From positions 1 through 64,000 of the forward strand of contig CAYSPT010000026.1 in the NCBI GenBank assembly GCA_964432985.1: a stretch of DNA of 64,000 nucleotides. The letters run 5' to 3'. Of this stretch, positions 7,782-16,375 are shown one piece after another. The stretch is from CAYSPT01 sp964432985. Its GTDB lineage: Bacteria > Muiribacteriota > CAYSPT01. The position numbers and the translations under genes are program-made. Every line of letters begins with the position of its first letter. The first letter of the stretch is position 1. The notes under the pieces were generated by a model. It was not told the origin of the DNA and made no database searches. It was given only the letters and a program-made list of their open reading frames with translations.

Positions 7782-9980
7782 TTAGACTATGACCAGCGGG
7801 AAAAACAGCAGGTAAACGCCGACTGCAATAAGCAGGAAAGACAATAAATATTTCATGAAATAGGTATAGCAGCTCCTCGTTCCCTCGCCAGCCACGGTAA
7901 TACTCTTGAGCTCAAGATAAGGGATGGGCGCCCGGCGGAACCAACCGGTAACCTCGGCGGGCTGATTGGCGTATGCTTTCCCCTTGAGCAACCCGAAGAA
8001 AAAGTTCCACAGCGGAATCGGCTGATGATAGTCCATGAAAATGATTCCCGTTTCATCCTGCATGACGAAATCCTCGGACCAGATGAGTCCGGGAATCCCG
8101 CGCCCGATAATGGTGCCTTGAAGTTTGCATGGAACCGGCCGCACTCCCGATACTTTTACTTTTTTCAGCAGGCTCGACACAGCCATGGGCGGGAAAAAAT
8201 CTGCCTGGTACACAAACTTGGTTTTTACGAAACTGGCCAGGCCGGTGGCTATCAGAGCCACCCCGATTAGCTGCGGGTCCCGGGTAAATCCGTATGCACC
8301 GGAAATGATGAGAAACGACAGCAACGGCAAAAACTTGATCAGCAAATCGACGAAAAACTCGTCCCAGTACGATTCCGGCTGGCGCAGGTTGAACCTGATA
8401 TACGGCTCCTGTCCCATTACTTCGGCCTGGGTGCTGATGTGGGTGATACGCTTGGCGATCAGGGGGTGGGTGGAGTGAAGCTCATAGTACATGGCCCACG
8501 GATTCCACATATCCCATTTCATGGCATTTTTTAGCGTTTCTTTGTCGACCTCACCTCCCATGGACCGGGCGGCGCTGACAGACGATATGGATGACGCCAC
8601 CATGGACACACCGGCTTTGGAATCAAATATGCCCAGGGCTCCCACCGCCGAAAGGCCGGTCTGCCGGCCACCGGACTTCTCTTTTTGCTGCTTCTGCGAA
8701 TCCTTGCCGGCCAGCCCGTACCCGATCTTGACCAGGCCGCTGGCCAGGGCATTGGGGTTGCCGGTTTCGTTTCCGGCGAAGCGGTCGGCATAGTACTCCC
8801 TGGTGCGGGACAGCCACAGTACTATGTACTCGGAAACAATGTAGAGTATGTACGCGCCAATGGCGATACCGATCCTGATGGGCGCTGAGTTGTCCTTGCC
8901 CCTGGACCTCATCCGGATGAGGGTCCGATAGATATAATACAGGATCATTGGCACCAGGTGGGCCATGGTCATGACCAGCATGTCCCAGTGCAGCGCGTGG
9001 CCTATTTCATGGGCCACCACTGACTTGACCTCTTCTTCGCTTAATAGATCCATGAGCCCCCGGGTGATGACAATCCGCGCGTTGTTGGGAGTGTGGCCAT
9101 AAGTGAAAGCATTGGGGGAACCATCCATGATGATACCCATACGAGGATGTTTCATCTTGTGTTTCATACAGGTGCTGTAGATAAAGGATTTCAAATGCCC
9201 GGGAAGCTGTTCGCACGACACCCACCGCACCTTGTAGAACCACCGCAGTGTCAGGTCCATAATATAAGGTCCCAGCAGGAACTGGAAGGCGGCGATAATA
9301 ACCGACGTTATCAGGGCGACTTCGGGCGTGAGCGGGGTAAAGAGGGTGGCGGTAATCAGCACCACCGTGAGCAAGGCGTACAGCAGAAACAGCACGCTTA
9401 CCGAACGGACCGCCAGGCTGGGAAGCACCGGCAGCGCTCCCCTCGGCAGCCGGCGAAGGGGAGGAGCAGATGAAATCGATGCTCCGGCTGAAGCGGCCAC
9501 TCCTCCTGTCTGTGAATTACCGGGTGCATCGAGTTGTGCCCCGATGTCGGAGCTTAAATCAAGAGGTTCATCTGAAAATGCGGCGCCGGGGGCGACAGCG
9601 CCGGGAACGGCATAGGCCGAAGCAGTCCGGTCGATCTGGAGACTGAAGGTATCACCATAATGGGCAAGCAGGGTTTCCAGTTCTGAATCGTCAAACCAGA
9701 TTCCGCCCGAGTAAGGCGAATAATCCAGTGCGACCTCCCCGTTCAGGACCTTGATCTCATTCATTTTATGCCCGGTACGGGGGCAGGCGCGATTGCCCGG
9801 CCGGCCGTGTTTAGCAGCCTCTTTCAGCTCGCGGTAGATATCGGCCGGCTGCTTGGTAAAGTAATAGATCTCTCCTTTGTCCAGCCAGATACCGCGGCAG
9901 TCGGGACAGTAATCAATCTCGACGCCCTGCCGGGTCATCATGGGGATCATTCCGGTAGTGGTGCACCTGGGACAGTTCAT
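7782..9980 (-). CDS. M48-family membrane metalloprotease with N-terminal TFIIB-type zinc finger
   Basis: The 732-residue product starts with a CxxC...CxxC finger (C3, C6, C25, C28) of the short TFIIB-like type. A second copy of the same fold at about residues 65-100 has lost its metal ligands: CPRT and YSPYS replace CPRC and YCPDC. Two membrane segments follow (about 190-240). An M48 HtpX-like catalytic domain comes next with HEIGHALHW (H324, E325, H328) and the later EYYADRFAG segment supplying the third ligand. More membrane segments lie in the middle and at the C-terminus. The family degrades or processes membrane proteins. A strong ribosome site (AAGGAGG) precedes the ATG. It faces the divergent 10204 gene. 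Confidence 0.85.
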   Translation of the reverse strand: MNCPRCTTTGMIPMMTRQGVEIDYCPDCRGIWLDKGEIYYFTKQPADIYRELKEAAKHGRPGNRACPRTGHKMNEIKVLNGEVALDYSPYSGGIWFDDSELETLLAHYGDTFSLQIDRTASAYAVPGAVAPGAAFSDEPLDLSSDIGAQLDAPGNSQTGGVAASAGASISSAPPLRRLPRGALPVLPSLAVRSVSVLFLLYALLTVVLITATLFTPLTPEVALITSVIIAAFQFLLGPYIMDLTLRWFYKVRWVSCEQLPGHLKSFIYSTCMKHKMKHPRMGIIMDGSPNAFTYGHTPNNARIVITRGLMDLLSEEEVKSVVAHEIGHALHWDMLVMTMAHLVPMILYYIYRTLIRMRSRGKDNSAPIRIGIAIGAYILYIVSEYIVLWLSRTREYYADRFAGNETGNPNALASGLVKIGYGLAGKDSQKQQKEKSGGRQTGLSAVGALGIFDSKAGVSMVASSISSVSAARSMGGEVDKETLKNAMKWDMWNPWAMYYELHSTHPLIAKRITHISTQAEVMGQEPYIRFNLRQPESYWDEFFVDLLIKFLPLLSFLIISGAYGFTRDPQLIGVALIATGLASFVKTKFVYQADFFPPMAVSSLLKKVKVSGVRPVPCKLQGTIIGRGIPGLIWSEDFVMQDETGIIFMDYHQPIPLWNFFFGLLKGKAYANQPAEVTGWFRRAPIPYLELKSITVAGEGTRSCYTYFMKYLLSFLLIAVGVYLLFFPLVIV

Positions 9981-10141
9981 AGCAATTACCTCCTTACCTC
10001 AAGACTATTTTACTGCAATTATTCTCTGTGGCCTACCGTTGAATTATGTTTCAGAGAGAATTTGCGGGAATGGCAACGGCGATGGAGGAAAAAAAACAGG
10101 TAAATGATAATTCGTTTGACAGGTGGTGAAGCAATACGGTG

Positions 10142-10150
10142 TGATATAAT
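10142..10150 (+). promoter_or_regulatory. Extended -10 promoter element for the 10204 gene
   Basis: TGATATAAT is an extended -10 hexamer (TGnTATAAT). It lies 53 bp ahead of the start codon, which itself follows AAGGAAG. A TTGACA at 10116-10121 lies 23 bases upstream, too far for a normal -35, so recognition would depend on the extended -10. Confidence 0.5.
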
Positions 10151-10203
10151 CGTTTTGGAAAAATAGGCTCATTTCAAGCAAATACTGATACGAAGGAAGC
10201 AGT

Positions 10204-11586
10204 ATGCGTTTTAAAATAATTCGGAGACTTCTGACAGTTTTCATGGTCCTGACCGCACTGGCAATGGGAGCATTTGTATATTACGTGGCAAAGTTGACCA
10301 AACCCCATGAATCCACTCCCTATAAGAAAGAGACATTTCAGTTTGATTGGATAAAAAAAACAAAAACCGATTGGCCGCTTAAACAGGATATCGAGCTGAT
10401 TCAAGGAATAAATGACAGTGTTTCCATTCCAGTCCTACCCGGAACCGCTCCGGACGACGGTTCCTCACCCGGTTCCAGCCCCTCACCGGAAGAGATCATG
10501 GACATGCTCGATTCCGGTGATTCCAGGCTGACGGACGAGTATCTCAAGCAGCTCTGGGAAACAAACGAACCGTTACGGCAGGTAATTACAATCCTGGCGG
10601 CCAAAGAGCCTGATTCAGCCGAGCGGTCCGCGGACATTCCAGAATATTACTGGGTGGAAGGGTCCGCTCCGCTCCCGGTTACCCGCACTACAATCAAACT
10701 GATGTCAGTACTGGGAGAATACGCCCTGCGCTCCGGTGATATTGAGTTTGCCGTCATGGCCGACATGGCGGGAGTACGCTCGGCCCGCGCCCTGGCCGTG
10801 GGAGAACGAGGATTTCCCACCCTGGTGGAAGTATTGCTGCAGCGCTCAGCGATAGCTTTTACCAACAGACTGGCCACGCATATGTACCTGCAGAGAGCCC
10901 CGGAAGATGACACGATACCGGCGCTGGAAAAAGGCATAATCAACCGCTCTGCCTCGGTGGACCTCTTTTACTGGTTCGATGAAGGCCTGCAGGCGGAAAA
11001 AGCCCTCAACCAGACCATGTCCCGAATGCTCAAGGAGGAACACCCGGTAACCATGGGGATACTGAACTCTTGGTACGGTGATCCACTGGTCCCTATCAAC
11101 AAGCTCAGTGAGGTTATAAAAAAAGCAAAAACAGCCGGATACGGACAACAACTGGGCATCGTCAGGGGATTTCAAAAAGCGGTCAGGGCGCGCCAGGGGA
11201 AAACCCACCCGCTGCCGGCACCGTTCAACAAGCACCCACTGCTGGCGGTGGCTTTCCCCAATTTCAGCCAGGTGGTTACAGAGATAGCCCGGACCGATAT
11301 CGAGTACCGTTTGATTACCCTGGGAGGCATGGCCCGGCTGTTTCAGCGAAAACACAAACGCCGACCCGATATTATTTCCGACACCAAATTTACCCAGCAG
11401 GCGGGCTCCTGCGCCGTGGATCCCATGGAGAACAGTCCCATGCTTTTCAAGTACGGAGAGGATGGTTCGATCATTTTGTACAGCCTGGGAATCAACGGAC
11501 AGGATGACGGCGGTGATCCACAAAAAGATATAGTGGTGAACGTGTCATCTATTGCGGCTCAGCCCGTTACCGACGGCCCGGAATGA
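10204..11586 (+). CDS. Membrane-anchored hypothetical protein with pseudopilin-like C-terminal motif
   Basis: The 460-residue product has one N-terminal membrane segment (about residues 9-30, LLTVFMVLTALAMGAFVYYV) and a long, mainly helical extracytoplasmic region. It ends with a segment reading MLFKYGEDGSIILYSLGINGQDDGG. That ending resembles the calcium-loop region of type II secretion pseudopilins and of large exported hypothetical proteins that share it. I recognise no enzyme motif. The gene is monocistronic and divergent from the M48 gene. Confidence 0.6.
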   Translation: MRFKIIRRLLTVFMVLTALAMGAFVYYVAKLTKPHESTPYKKETFQFDWIKKTKTDWPLKQDIELIQGINDSVSIPVLPGTAPDDGSSPGSSPSPEEIMDMLDSGDSRLTDEYLKQLWETNEPLRQVITILAAKEPDSAERSADIPEYYWVEGSAPLPVTRTTIKLMSVLGEYALRSGDIEFAVMADMAGVRSARALAVGERGFPTLVEVLLQRSAIAFTNRLATHMYLQRAPEDDTIPALEKGIINRSASVDLFYWFDEGLQAEKALNQTMSRMLKEEHPVTMGILNSWYGDPLVPINKLSEVIKKAKTAGYGQQLGIVRGFQKAVRARQGKTHPLPAPFNKHPLLAVAFPNFSQVVTEIARTDIEYRLITLGGMARLFQRKHKRRPDIISDTKFTQQAGSCAVDPMENSPMLFKYGEDGSIILYSLGINGQDDGGDPQKDIVVNVSSIAAQPVTDGPE

Positions 11587-11609
11587 ATATTTGTATAAGG
11601 GGAATGCTC

Positions 11610-12389
11610 TTAGAAATCCTCTGACCGGTCCAGGCGGATACCCTGCGAATCCGTTGACGGGGCGGCGTACGGATCGTCAATATTTCTAAAAGAATCGTTC
11701 GGGTCGAAATCATCGTAGTTCAAAAGATCGATGAGGTCATGGATATCGTAGTCATCCACATCGATATCGAAATTGCCACCGACAAATTGACGAATGAGCT
11801 TCGAAATCGGGTTTTCGTCATACCAGAGCTCCACCGCATCCTGGTAGACCTTGAGAGACTTGTAGGTCATGTCGTAACCTTCCCGGTAAGCCGCCGCCAG
11901 CTTCCAGGGCATGAAGGTGTAGGCAATGGGGTGCTGTTTCCATTCGTACATCATATACGAGTAGGCCATCTTCTTTGAAGTACGGCGGATGTCTTCATTG
12001 CTTATTCGGCCATCGGCACCGACGGGACAGTGTTTTCTCACTACTCTCAGAGCGTGTTCGCCATAGGTATCGTACATGGCAACCCCGTCCCGGGTCATCT
12101 GCTTACCGCGCTCCGATGTAATCAGACGGTAGGCTTCCATGGTAGCGTTGAGCTTGGTGATGTAGTCGCCAGCCTTGAACGAATCTATATATACCCCGGC
12201 TTTCCAAAGCTCGATACGGTATTCGTCCTGGAACGCCGTTACATCCTGGTACCCTTCCCAGAGAATTTTCATGTCATCCAGGGTCTCCTGCACATCGGGA
12301 ACCGGTTCCGCCGCAGCACCCCTGAAAGGAACCGCTGCTACAAAGAGTATCATTGCCGTTACAATAAAGAAGCACCGCCGTGTGAACAT
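11610..12389 (-). CDS. Exported hypothetical protein
   Basis: The 259-residue product begins with a clear signal peptide (MFTRRCFFIVTAMILFVAAV, with likely cleavage after a Gly-Ala-Ala-Ala stretch). The mature part is helical and rich in Tyr and Trp. It ends in a very acidic, Asp-rich tail (DIDVDDYDIHDLIDLL) that could bind cations. A GGAGG ribosome site precedes the ATG. I recognise no family. It is convergent with the 10204 gene, with 23 bases between the stops. Confidence 0.6.
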   Translation of the reverse strand: MFTRRCFFIVTAMILFVAAVPFRGAAAEPVPDVQETLDDMKILWEGYQDVTAFQDEYRIELWKAGVYIDSFKAGDYITKLNATMEAYRLITSERGKQMTRDGVAMYDTYGEHALRVVRKHCPVGADGRISNEDIRRTSKKMAYSYMMYEWKQHPIAYTFMPWKLAAAYREGYDMTYKSLKVYQDAVELWYDENPISKLIRQFVGGNFDIDVDDYDIHDLIDLLNYDDFDPNDSFRNIDDPYAAPSTDSQGIRLDRSEDF

Positions 12390-12578
12390 TCCTGAAACCT
12401 CCAGCCAACCCGGATACGGGACGCACCACTACCCCCGGATTACATTTCTGCTTATTTACCTTACTATAGTATGTGATATATCATTTTGTTTCAAATTAGG
12501 CTACCTGGTAATGGATCATATCAACGTGGTATATAATGTCTCGAACCGCATTTTAAGACAGGAGGATGATTCACCGGT

Positions 12579-13118
12579 ATGGCCGACCGTAATGAACTCA
12601 ACGCGCTGTTTGAGCAGCAAGGGCATTCAAACTACACCTGGATCAAGGCAGATGACATAATCGTCGCCCAATGGGTACGGTTCAAATGCATGTTCGGCTG
12701 TCCGCATTACGCGCTCAATGCCACCTGTCCTCCCCACGTACCGCCGGTGGCCGAGTGCCGTGAGTTTGTCAGGGACTACCGTGAAGCGGTCATCTTCCAT
12801 TTCGCCGGAACAGTCGATCAACCGGAAGACCGCACCGCCTGGTGCCGGGAGATAAACCTGAAACTCCTGGAGGTGGAACGCCGGGTGTTTCTGGCCGGCT
12901 ACTACAAAGCCTTCATCATGTTCACCGACGACTGTGCCTGGTGCCGCACCTGTATCGGCAGCCGCGAAAAATGCGTCAACAAAGCGGTAGCCCGCCCAAG
13001 CCCCGAAGCGCTGGCCGTTGACGTGTTCGCCACGGTCCGGACCTGCGGCCTGTCTATCGGTGTGCTGACCGATTACACGCAGGCTATGGACCGGTACGCC
13101 ATCCTGCTGATAGAGTGA
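12579..13118 (+). CDS. DUF2284-family cysteine-rich metal-binding protein
   Basis: The 179-residue product carries two clusters of cysteines: C37, C41, C50 and C60 (in CMFGCPHYALNATCPPHVPP) and C119, C122, C125 and C132 (in CAWCRTCIGSREKC). A further Cys lies in RTCGLSIGV. This is the pattern of the DUF2284 proteins, which are predicted to bind metal or an iron-sulfur cluster and are common in anaerobes; their reaction is not known to me. An AGGAGGATG ribosome site lies upstream of the ATG. It is a single gene between oppositely oriented neighbours. Confidence 0.82.
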   Translation: MADRNELNALFEQQGHSNYTWIKADDIIVAQWVRFKCMFGCPHYALNATCPPHVPPVAECREFVRDYREAVIFHFAGTVDQPEDRTAWCREINLKLLEVERRVFLAGYYKAFIMFTDDCAWCRTCIGSREKCVNKAVARPSPEALAVDVFATVRTCGLSIGVLTDYTQAMDRYAILLIE

Positions 13119-13193
13119 TATACCTGCAGAGCACTACCACCTACTAATTGATATCTTCCCATAGCTAAAGCTAGTAGGGGTTTTACATCGTGC

Positions 13194-14150
13194 TCAAGTA
13201 AATAAGCTGCTGCCAGCAGTCTCGGACAGATTGATTCCCAGAGCTTTAAACAGCAGAATCTGCCGGTCGAAATAATTCTTCACCCCGGTTATCTCTTTCA
13301 GTTTTCCTCTCGGAAGTGAAAAAGCGTACGGAAACACATAGGAGGGAAGCGGATAATCGGTACCGAAGATGCACCGTTGGAGCAGTTTATCACAGCGCCG
13401 CAGTTTGAATAGCATGGGGGCGCGACTGGGCAGTGTGAGCGCGGAAGTATCCAGGTACACCCGGGGATAGGTGGCCACCAGGCGTTGAACGGTACCGAAG
13501 TATTTTTCACCGAAGGGCAATCCTGTGCTGCCGGCGTGAGCGATGATCACCGTCACTCCGGCTTCCAGGGCAGTGCGGAGACGGGCCGGGTCGCCCAGTT
13601 CCTGGTTGGCCCCCGGCAACGTAAACTCGTAGCCGGCATGAGCCAGGAGCGGCATATTCAGCTCCGCCATCTTCCGGAAAAACGGCACATAACGCTGCTC
13701 GCCCGGATCAAAATGCTGGATATTCGGCAGCACCTTGTTGAGAACCGCACCGTGCTCCCGGCAACGTTCGAGTTCATTCAGCGCGTCCTTCCGGGCAGGA
13801 TTTATCGATGCCCCGAAAAGCAATTCACCGTATGAGCCGGTTTTCTTACAAACATAGTCATTGGTGATCAGGAAGCACGTTCTGGACGCGTCCAGTTCTC
13901 CCCGCTCGTCATAGATGCCGTCAGAGGCAAGCACCACGGCTTTCTGCGCGTAGTCAGACTCACTAATTTCCCTGGCCAGAAGAGCCAGATAGGTGTCATT
14001 GGGAGAAGGGTCATCACGGGGGATACCGCACCGTTTCTTCAGGTAACCGGGCAGCCAACGTTTCATTAGAGGGGGACGGAAAATGTTGCCTTCATCGTCA
14101 CCGGAGAACAAACATGCGTGAGCGTGGCAGTCAACGATGGTCTTGTCCAT
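13194..14150 (-). CDS. Amidohydrolase-family (Amidohydrolase_2-like) metal-dependent hydrolase
   Basis: The 318-residue protein has the TIM-barrel metal-ligand series of amidohydrolases: H9 and H11 (DCHAHAC), a middle LLAHAGYEF, then VIIAHAGSTG, and a C-terminal Asp in FGTDYPLPS. These correspond to the HxH, two later His and the catalytic Asp. The substrate cannot be read from sequence; relatives include decarboxylases and lactonases. The start ATG at 14150 has AGGAG about ten bases upstream. The initiation region itself is duplicated twice in tandem upstream (14180-14290), which is unusual. Confidence 0.78.
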   Translation of the reverse strand: MDKTIVDCHAHACLFSGDDEGNIFRPPLMKRWLPGYLKKRCGIPRDDPSPNDTYLALLAREISESDYAQKAVVLASDGIYDERGELDASRTCFLITNDYVCKKTGSYGELLFGASINPARKDALNELERCREHGAVLNKVLPNIQHFDPGEQRYVPFFRKMAELNMPLLAHAGYEFTLPGANQELGDPARLRTALEAGVTVIIAHAGSTGLPFGEKYFGTVQRLVATYPRVYLDTSALTLPSRAPMLFKLRRCDKLLQRCIFGTDYPLPSYVFPYAFSLPRGKLKEITGVKNYFDRQILLFKALGINLSETAGSSLFT

Positions 14151-14290
14151 GATACGTTACATCTCCTGTCTCCGTTTGGGCGTGGCAGTCAATAATGGTT
14201 CTGTCCATAATACATTACATCTCCTGTCTCCGTTTGGGCGTGGCAGTCAATAATGGTTCTGTCCATAATACATTACATCTCCTGTCTCCA
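14122..14290 (-). repeat. Three tandem 58-bp copies of a translation-initiation region
   Basis: Units at 14122-14179, 14180-14237 and 14238-14290 (the last lacks a few bases) are near-identical. Each contains, on the minus strand, an AGGAG ribosome site, an ATG and the first eight or so codons of the amidohydrolase (MD-K/R-TI-V/I-DCHA). Only the unit at 14122-14179 continues into the gene. The unit length is 58 bp, so each copy shifts frame and the upstream ATGs open reading frames of 25 codons that end shortly after the next ATG. Confidence 0.9.
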
Positions 14291-15751
14291 TTACCGAGGT
14301 AAGAGTTGCGCACACAACAGGAAAAACAATGCCGGCAGGTAACTGCCGGTAAACAAGCAGGCTAACCCGGCCAGGGTGAATCCTCCCCACAACGAGTATT
14401 GCAGCTTGACGAACCCTGGTTTGAATTCCTCAGCTCGTTTTTTCAAACGCCGAAGCCGCCACCAGCCCCCCGCAGCTAACGTCAATCCGGCCAGCAGGTA
14501 CAGCGCAAGCATCACATGCACGAAAACGGGGACTGCTCCCCCCTCCTTTACGGTGAAGCCATGAGCGGGCTGGCGGGAAATGATAAAAACCATGCAGGAT
14601 TCCCCGAGGTAGGGAGCATCAGCGGCATTGGAGAGTATACGGGGAAAAAGAAGGGTGCCATCGAGCAGCGGCCAGCAGGCCACAAGGTTGACCGCCAGCA
14701 ACGGGAATGCCTGGTCGAACCGGCCGTTGGTACGGGCGGCGGCCAGACCGAAAGCGCAGGCGGCAAAGCCGTATCCGAAAGTCACGGGACCGGCATCCAC
14801 ATCGAAATACCAGTCGTAGCCCGTTCTGTCCACCGGATACTCCCTGAAACCTGCCGCGCCATACCGTTTCTGCCAGAAATATTTTTCAAACTGCGGGTAC
14901 CATTGCCGGGCGGTTTCAGGCCAGATCTCGGGGCTGAAAATGAGACCGTAAGCAACTCCGCAGCCCCGTGAAGTCCCCAGAGGCTCACCGGTGACAGCTA
15001 CAGCCCCATACGGAGGCAGCCCCCTCTCATCAAGACACTCCCCGGAGAATCCACGGCGGGAACGCATGATGAATTCCGAGTGATCGGTCCCGAGCACTTT
15101 GTCGGCCCGGCCGATGGCCGCGATAGCGGAGAGAACATCCGTTGGATAACACTCCCCGGGATAATCGTCCAGCACGCCGTGAGGTGATTCAGCCAGTTCC
15201 CGGGACATACTTTCCACCTGGTCCTTGAGAAGCGGGAGATGGTGCTTTTCACCGAGCAGGTTGTAGTGGCTGGTTATTGAGCTTATCAGCAGCATACGGT
15301 AAAAGACATTCTCGATGTGAAGATAATCATCTCCCCAATGTTCCTTTACCCAGGAAGCGTGCCCGGGATCGGTTACCAGGTCTACTGCGGAAGTTATCGC
15401 TTCGGCAGCGTAGTCCCTGGGAGCAACATCGGAAATGCTGCGGTCCTTTTCCCACTCTACCTGCAGCGCCTCAGTGCCCAACAGGTAAAACATACAGCCA
15501 AAAAGCGGCCATTCGGTCCCCGAAATATTATCGACGCCGAGCTTTTTTCCCGCCTTGGTCCGTAAACGGTCCCGGGCCCAGCGATGGAGTCGCGGCGTCA
15601 ACCGCTTGTGCAGCCTGACCGCCCAGCGGGTCACGCCGTTTGTGTGAAAAGCCGGATCACGAAGATCGTGCACTATTATGAAGAAGGGGATAATGAAAAA
15701 ATAAATGGAAACCAGTACCTGCAGGACTACATTGCAGTGTTTACCAAACAT
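14291..15751 (-). CDS. Integral membrane hypothetical protein
   Basis: I do not recognise this 486-residue protein. It has an N-terminal membrane segment (residues 7-28, VVLQVLVSIYFFIIPFFIIV) and a large soluble middle region with many Trp, Tyr and His, for example GYDWYFDVDAGPVTFGYGFA. At least two to three hydrophobic segments follow after residue 340 (FPLLAVNLVACWPLL and two near the C-terminus). The ribosome site is AAAGGTCC. It ends next to the repeated initiation region of the amidohydrolase on the same strand, so the two could be one transcription unit with this gene first. Confidence 0.6.
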   Translation of the reverse strand: MFGKHCNVVLQVLVSIYFFIIPFFIIVHDLRDPAFHTNGVTRWAVRLHKRLTPRLHRWARDRLRTKAGKKLGVDNISGTEWPLFGCMFYLLGTEALQVEWEKDRSISDVAPRDYAAEAITSAVDLVTDPGHASWVKEHWGDDYLHIENVFYRMLLISSITSHYNLLGEKHHLPLLKDQVESMSRELAESPHGVLDDYPGECYPTDVLSAIAAIGRADKVLGTDHSEFIMRSRRGFSGECLDERGLPPYGAVAVTGEPLGTSRGCGVAYGLIFSPEIWPETARQWYPQFEKYFWQKRYGAAGFREYPVDRTGYDWYFDVDAGPVTFGYGFAACAFGLAAARTNGRFDQAFPLLAVNLVACWPLLDGTLLFPRILSNAADAPYLGESCMVFIISRQPAHGFTVKEGGAVPVFVHVMLALYLLAGLTLAAGGWWRLRRLKKRAEEFKPGFVKLQYSLWGGFTLAGLACLFTGSYLPALFFLLCAQLLPR

Positions 15752-16031
15752 ACCGGACCTTTCAGGCGCCAGAGAAAAGCTGCATCGTTACCACCAGAGT
15801 GTAGTACAAAGCACTGTTCCATTTCAAGGACGATGACCAATCATCGCTCCCTGTCAGTTTTTATACATTGTGTCCAATTTTTATGTACACATTCCCATGG
15901 AATCAGCGGTATTTATGATGCAATTTTCAGATAGTTACTTGCTGCGGCATTTTTTTTTCGTAACTTTTTTCCTGTTATCACCCTACTACGGTTCTGGAAA
16001 GCAGAACAGATTTTCATCGGTATTTAATTTT
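15752..16031. other. Intergenic stretch with no recognised gene
   Basis: This region between the divergent membrane-protein gene and the ABC leader holds short open frames without ribosome sites and a T-rich tract (15951-15970). I see no gene in it. It is the expected place for upstream activator sites if the sigma54-like element at 16032 is real. Confidence 0.5.
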
Positions 16032-16047
16032 TGGCATACATATTGCT
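16032..16047 (+). promoter_or_regulatory. Candidate sigma54 (-24/-12) promoter for the ABC leader
   Basis: TGGCAT, five bases, then TTGCT matches the sigma54 consensus TGGCAC-N5-TTGCA at all but the last base of each half. The GG and GC dinucleotides are at the required spacing. Transcription would start near 16058 and yield a leader of about 300 nt. No sigma54 activator gene is in the window. A match of this quality can arise by chance in 64 kb. Confidence 0.4.
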
Positions 16048-16057
16048 ACCTTCTTGG

Positions 16058-16260
16058 AAAGACTAGTACCGCACGCGGCGCCATGAACGGGACAGGAAGG
16101 CAGCAAACGTGATGTTCAACCATGACCAATGGTATGACCGGCAGATGATCGTGAGGGAGGAACTATGGGACAGCGTCAGATTCCAAGGTTGATCTTTAAG
16201 GGGAGTACTGCGCTCTCCTTGCCACCTCCGGAATAAGGATACCGATACACTCGGACCCTA
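16058..16260 (+). ncRNA. Structured leader RNA (unclassified) upstream of ABC operon
   Basis: Between the candidate promoter and the terminators are several possible hairpins. One is ACCAT/ATGGT near 16122-16136. Another is a long pairing of TCAACC (about 16117) with GGTTGA (about 16188). A strong stem has arms at 16198-16205 and 16213-16220, one pair being a wobble. The last stem abuts GCCACCT (16221-16227), which can pair into terminator 1. It does not match a T-box, SAM, cobalamin, c-di-GMP or guanidine consensus that I know. Tiny ORFs such as the nine-codon frame at 16082 might be leader peptides. Confidence 0.4.
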
Positions 16261-16290
16261 ACCGCAGGTGGCAGCAACACCTGCGGTTTT
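16261..16290 (+). terminator. Intrinsic terminator 1 in the ABC leader
   Basis: ACCGCAGGTG (16261-16270) and CACCTGCGGT (16278-16287) form a perfect ten-pair stem with a seven-base loop, followed by TTTTATT. Its 5' arm overlaps AGGTGGC (16266-16272), which is also complementary to GCCACCT at 16221-16227, so the two pairings exclude each other. Confidence 0.8.
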
Positions 16291-16308
16291 ATTGTGTAAT
16301 GTAATTAT

Positions 16309-16351
16309 GTGGCCGCAGGATCTGTGCCTGCGGCCACATTTTTTTTATTTT
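16309..16351 (+). terminator. Intrinsic terminator 2, directly ahead of the ABC ribosome site
   Basis: GTGGCCGCAGG (16309-16319) and CCTGCGGCCAC (16327-16337) form a perfect eleven-pair stem followed by eight T residues. The ribosome site of the ABC ATPase gene begins about ten bases after the T-run. The operon therefore can be expressed only by readthrough, unless a promoter lies inside this interval. The CCGCAGG in its 5' arm is complementary to CCTGCGG in the 3' arm of terminator 1. Confidence 0.85.
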
Positions 16352-16375
16352 TTGAAAGAGGAAGGAGGAGTCATC

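Noticed and set aside
10116..10121. Consensus -35 TTGACA for the 10204 gene
   Set aside because: It lies 23 bases from the -10, too far for sigma70; the extended -10 alone is kept.
16082..16125. Small SRP RNA (ffs)
   Set aside because: A GGAAGG-x-AGCA stretch occurs, but the GGTCAGG-type 5' side of domain IV is missing and no closing stem could be drawn.
16268..16375. N-terminal extension of the ABC ATPase
   Set aside because: The frame is open but passes through both terminators, starts inside terminator 1 and has no ribosome site; the ATG at 16376 has GGAAGGAGG.
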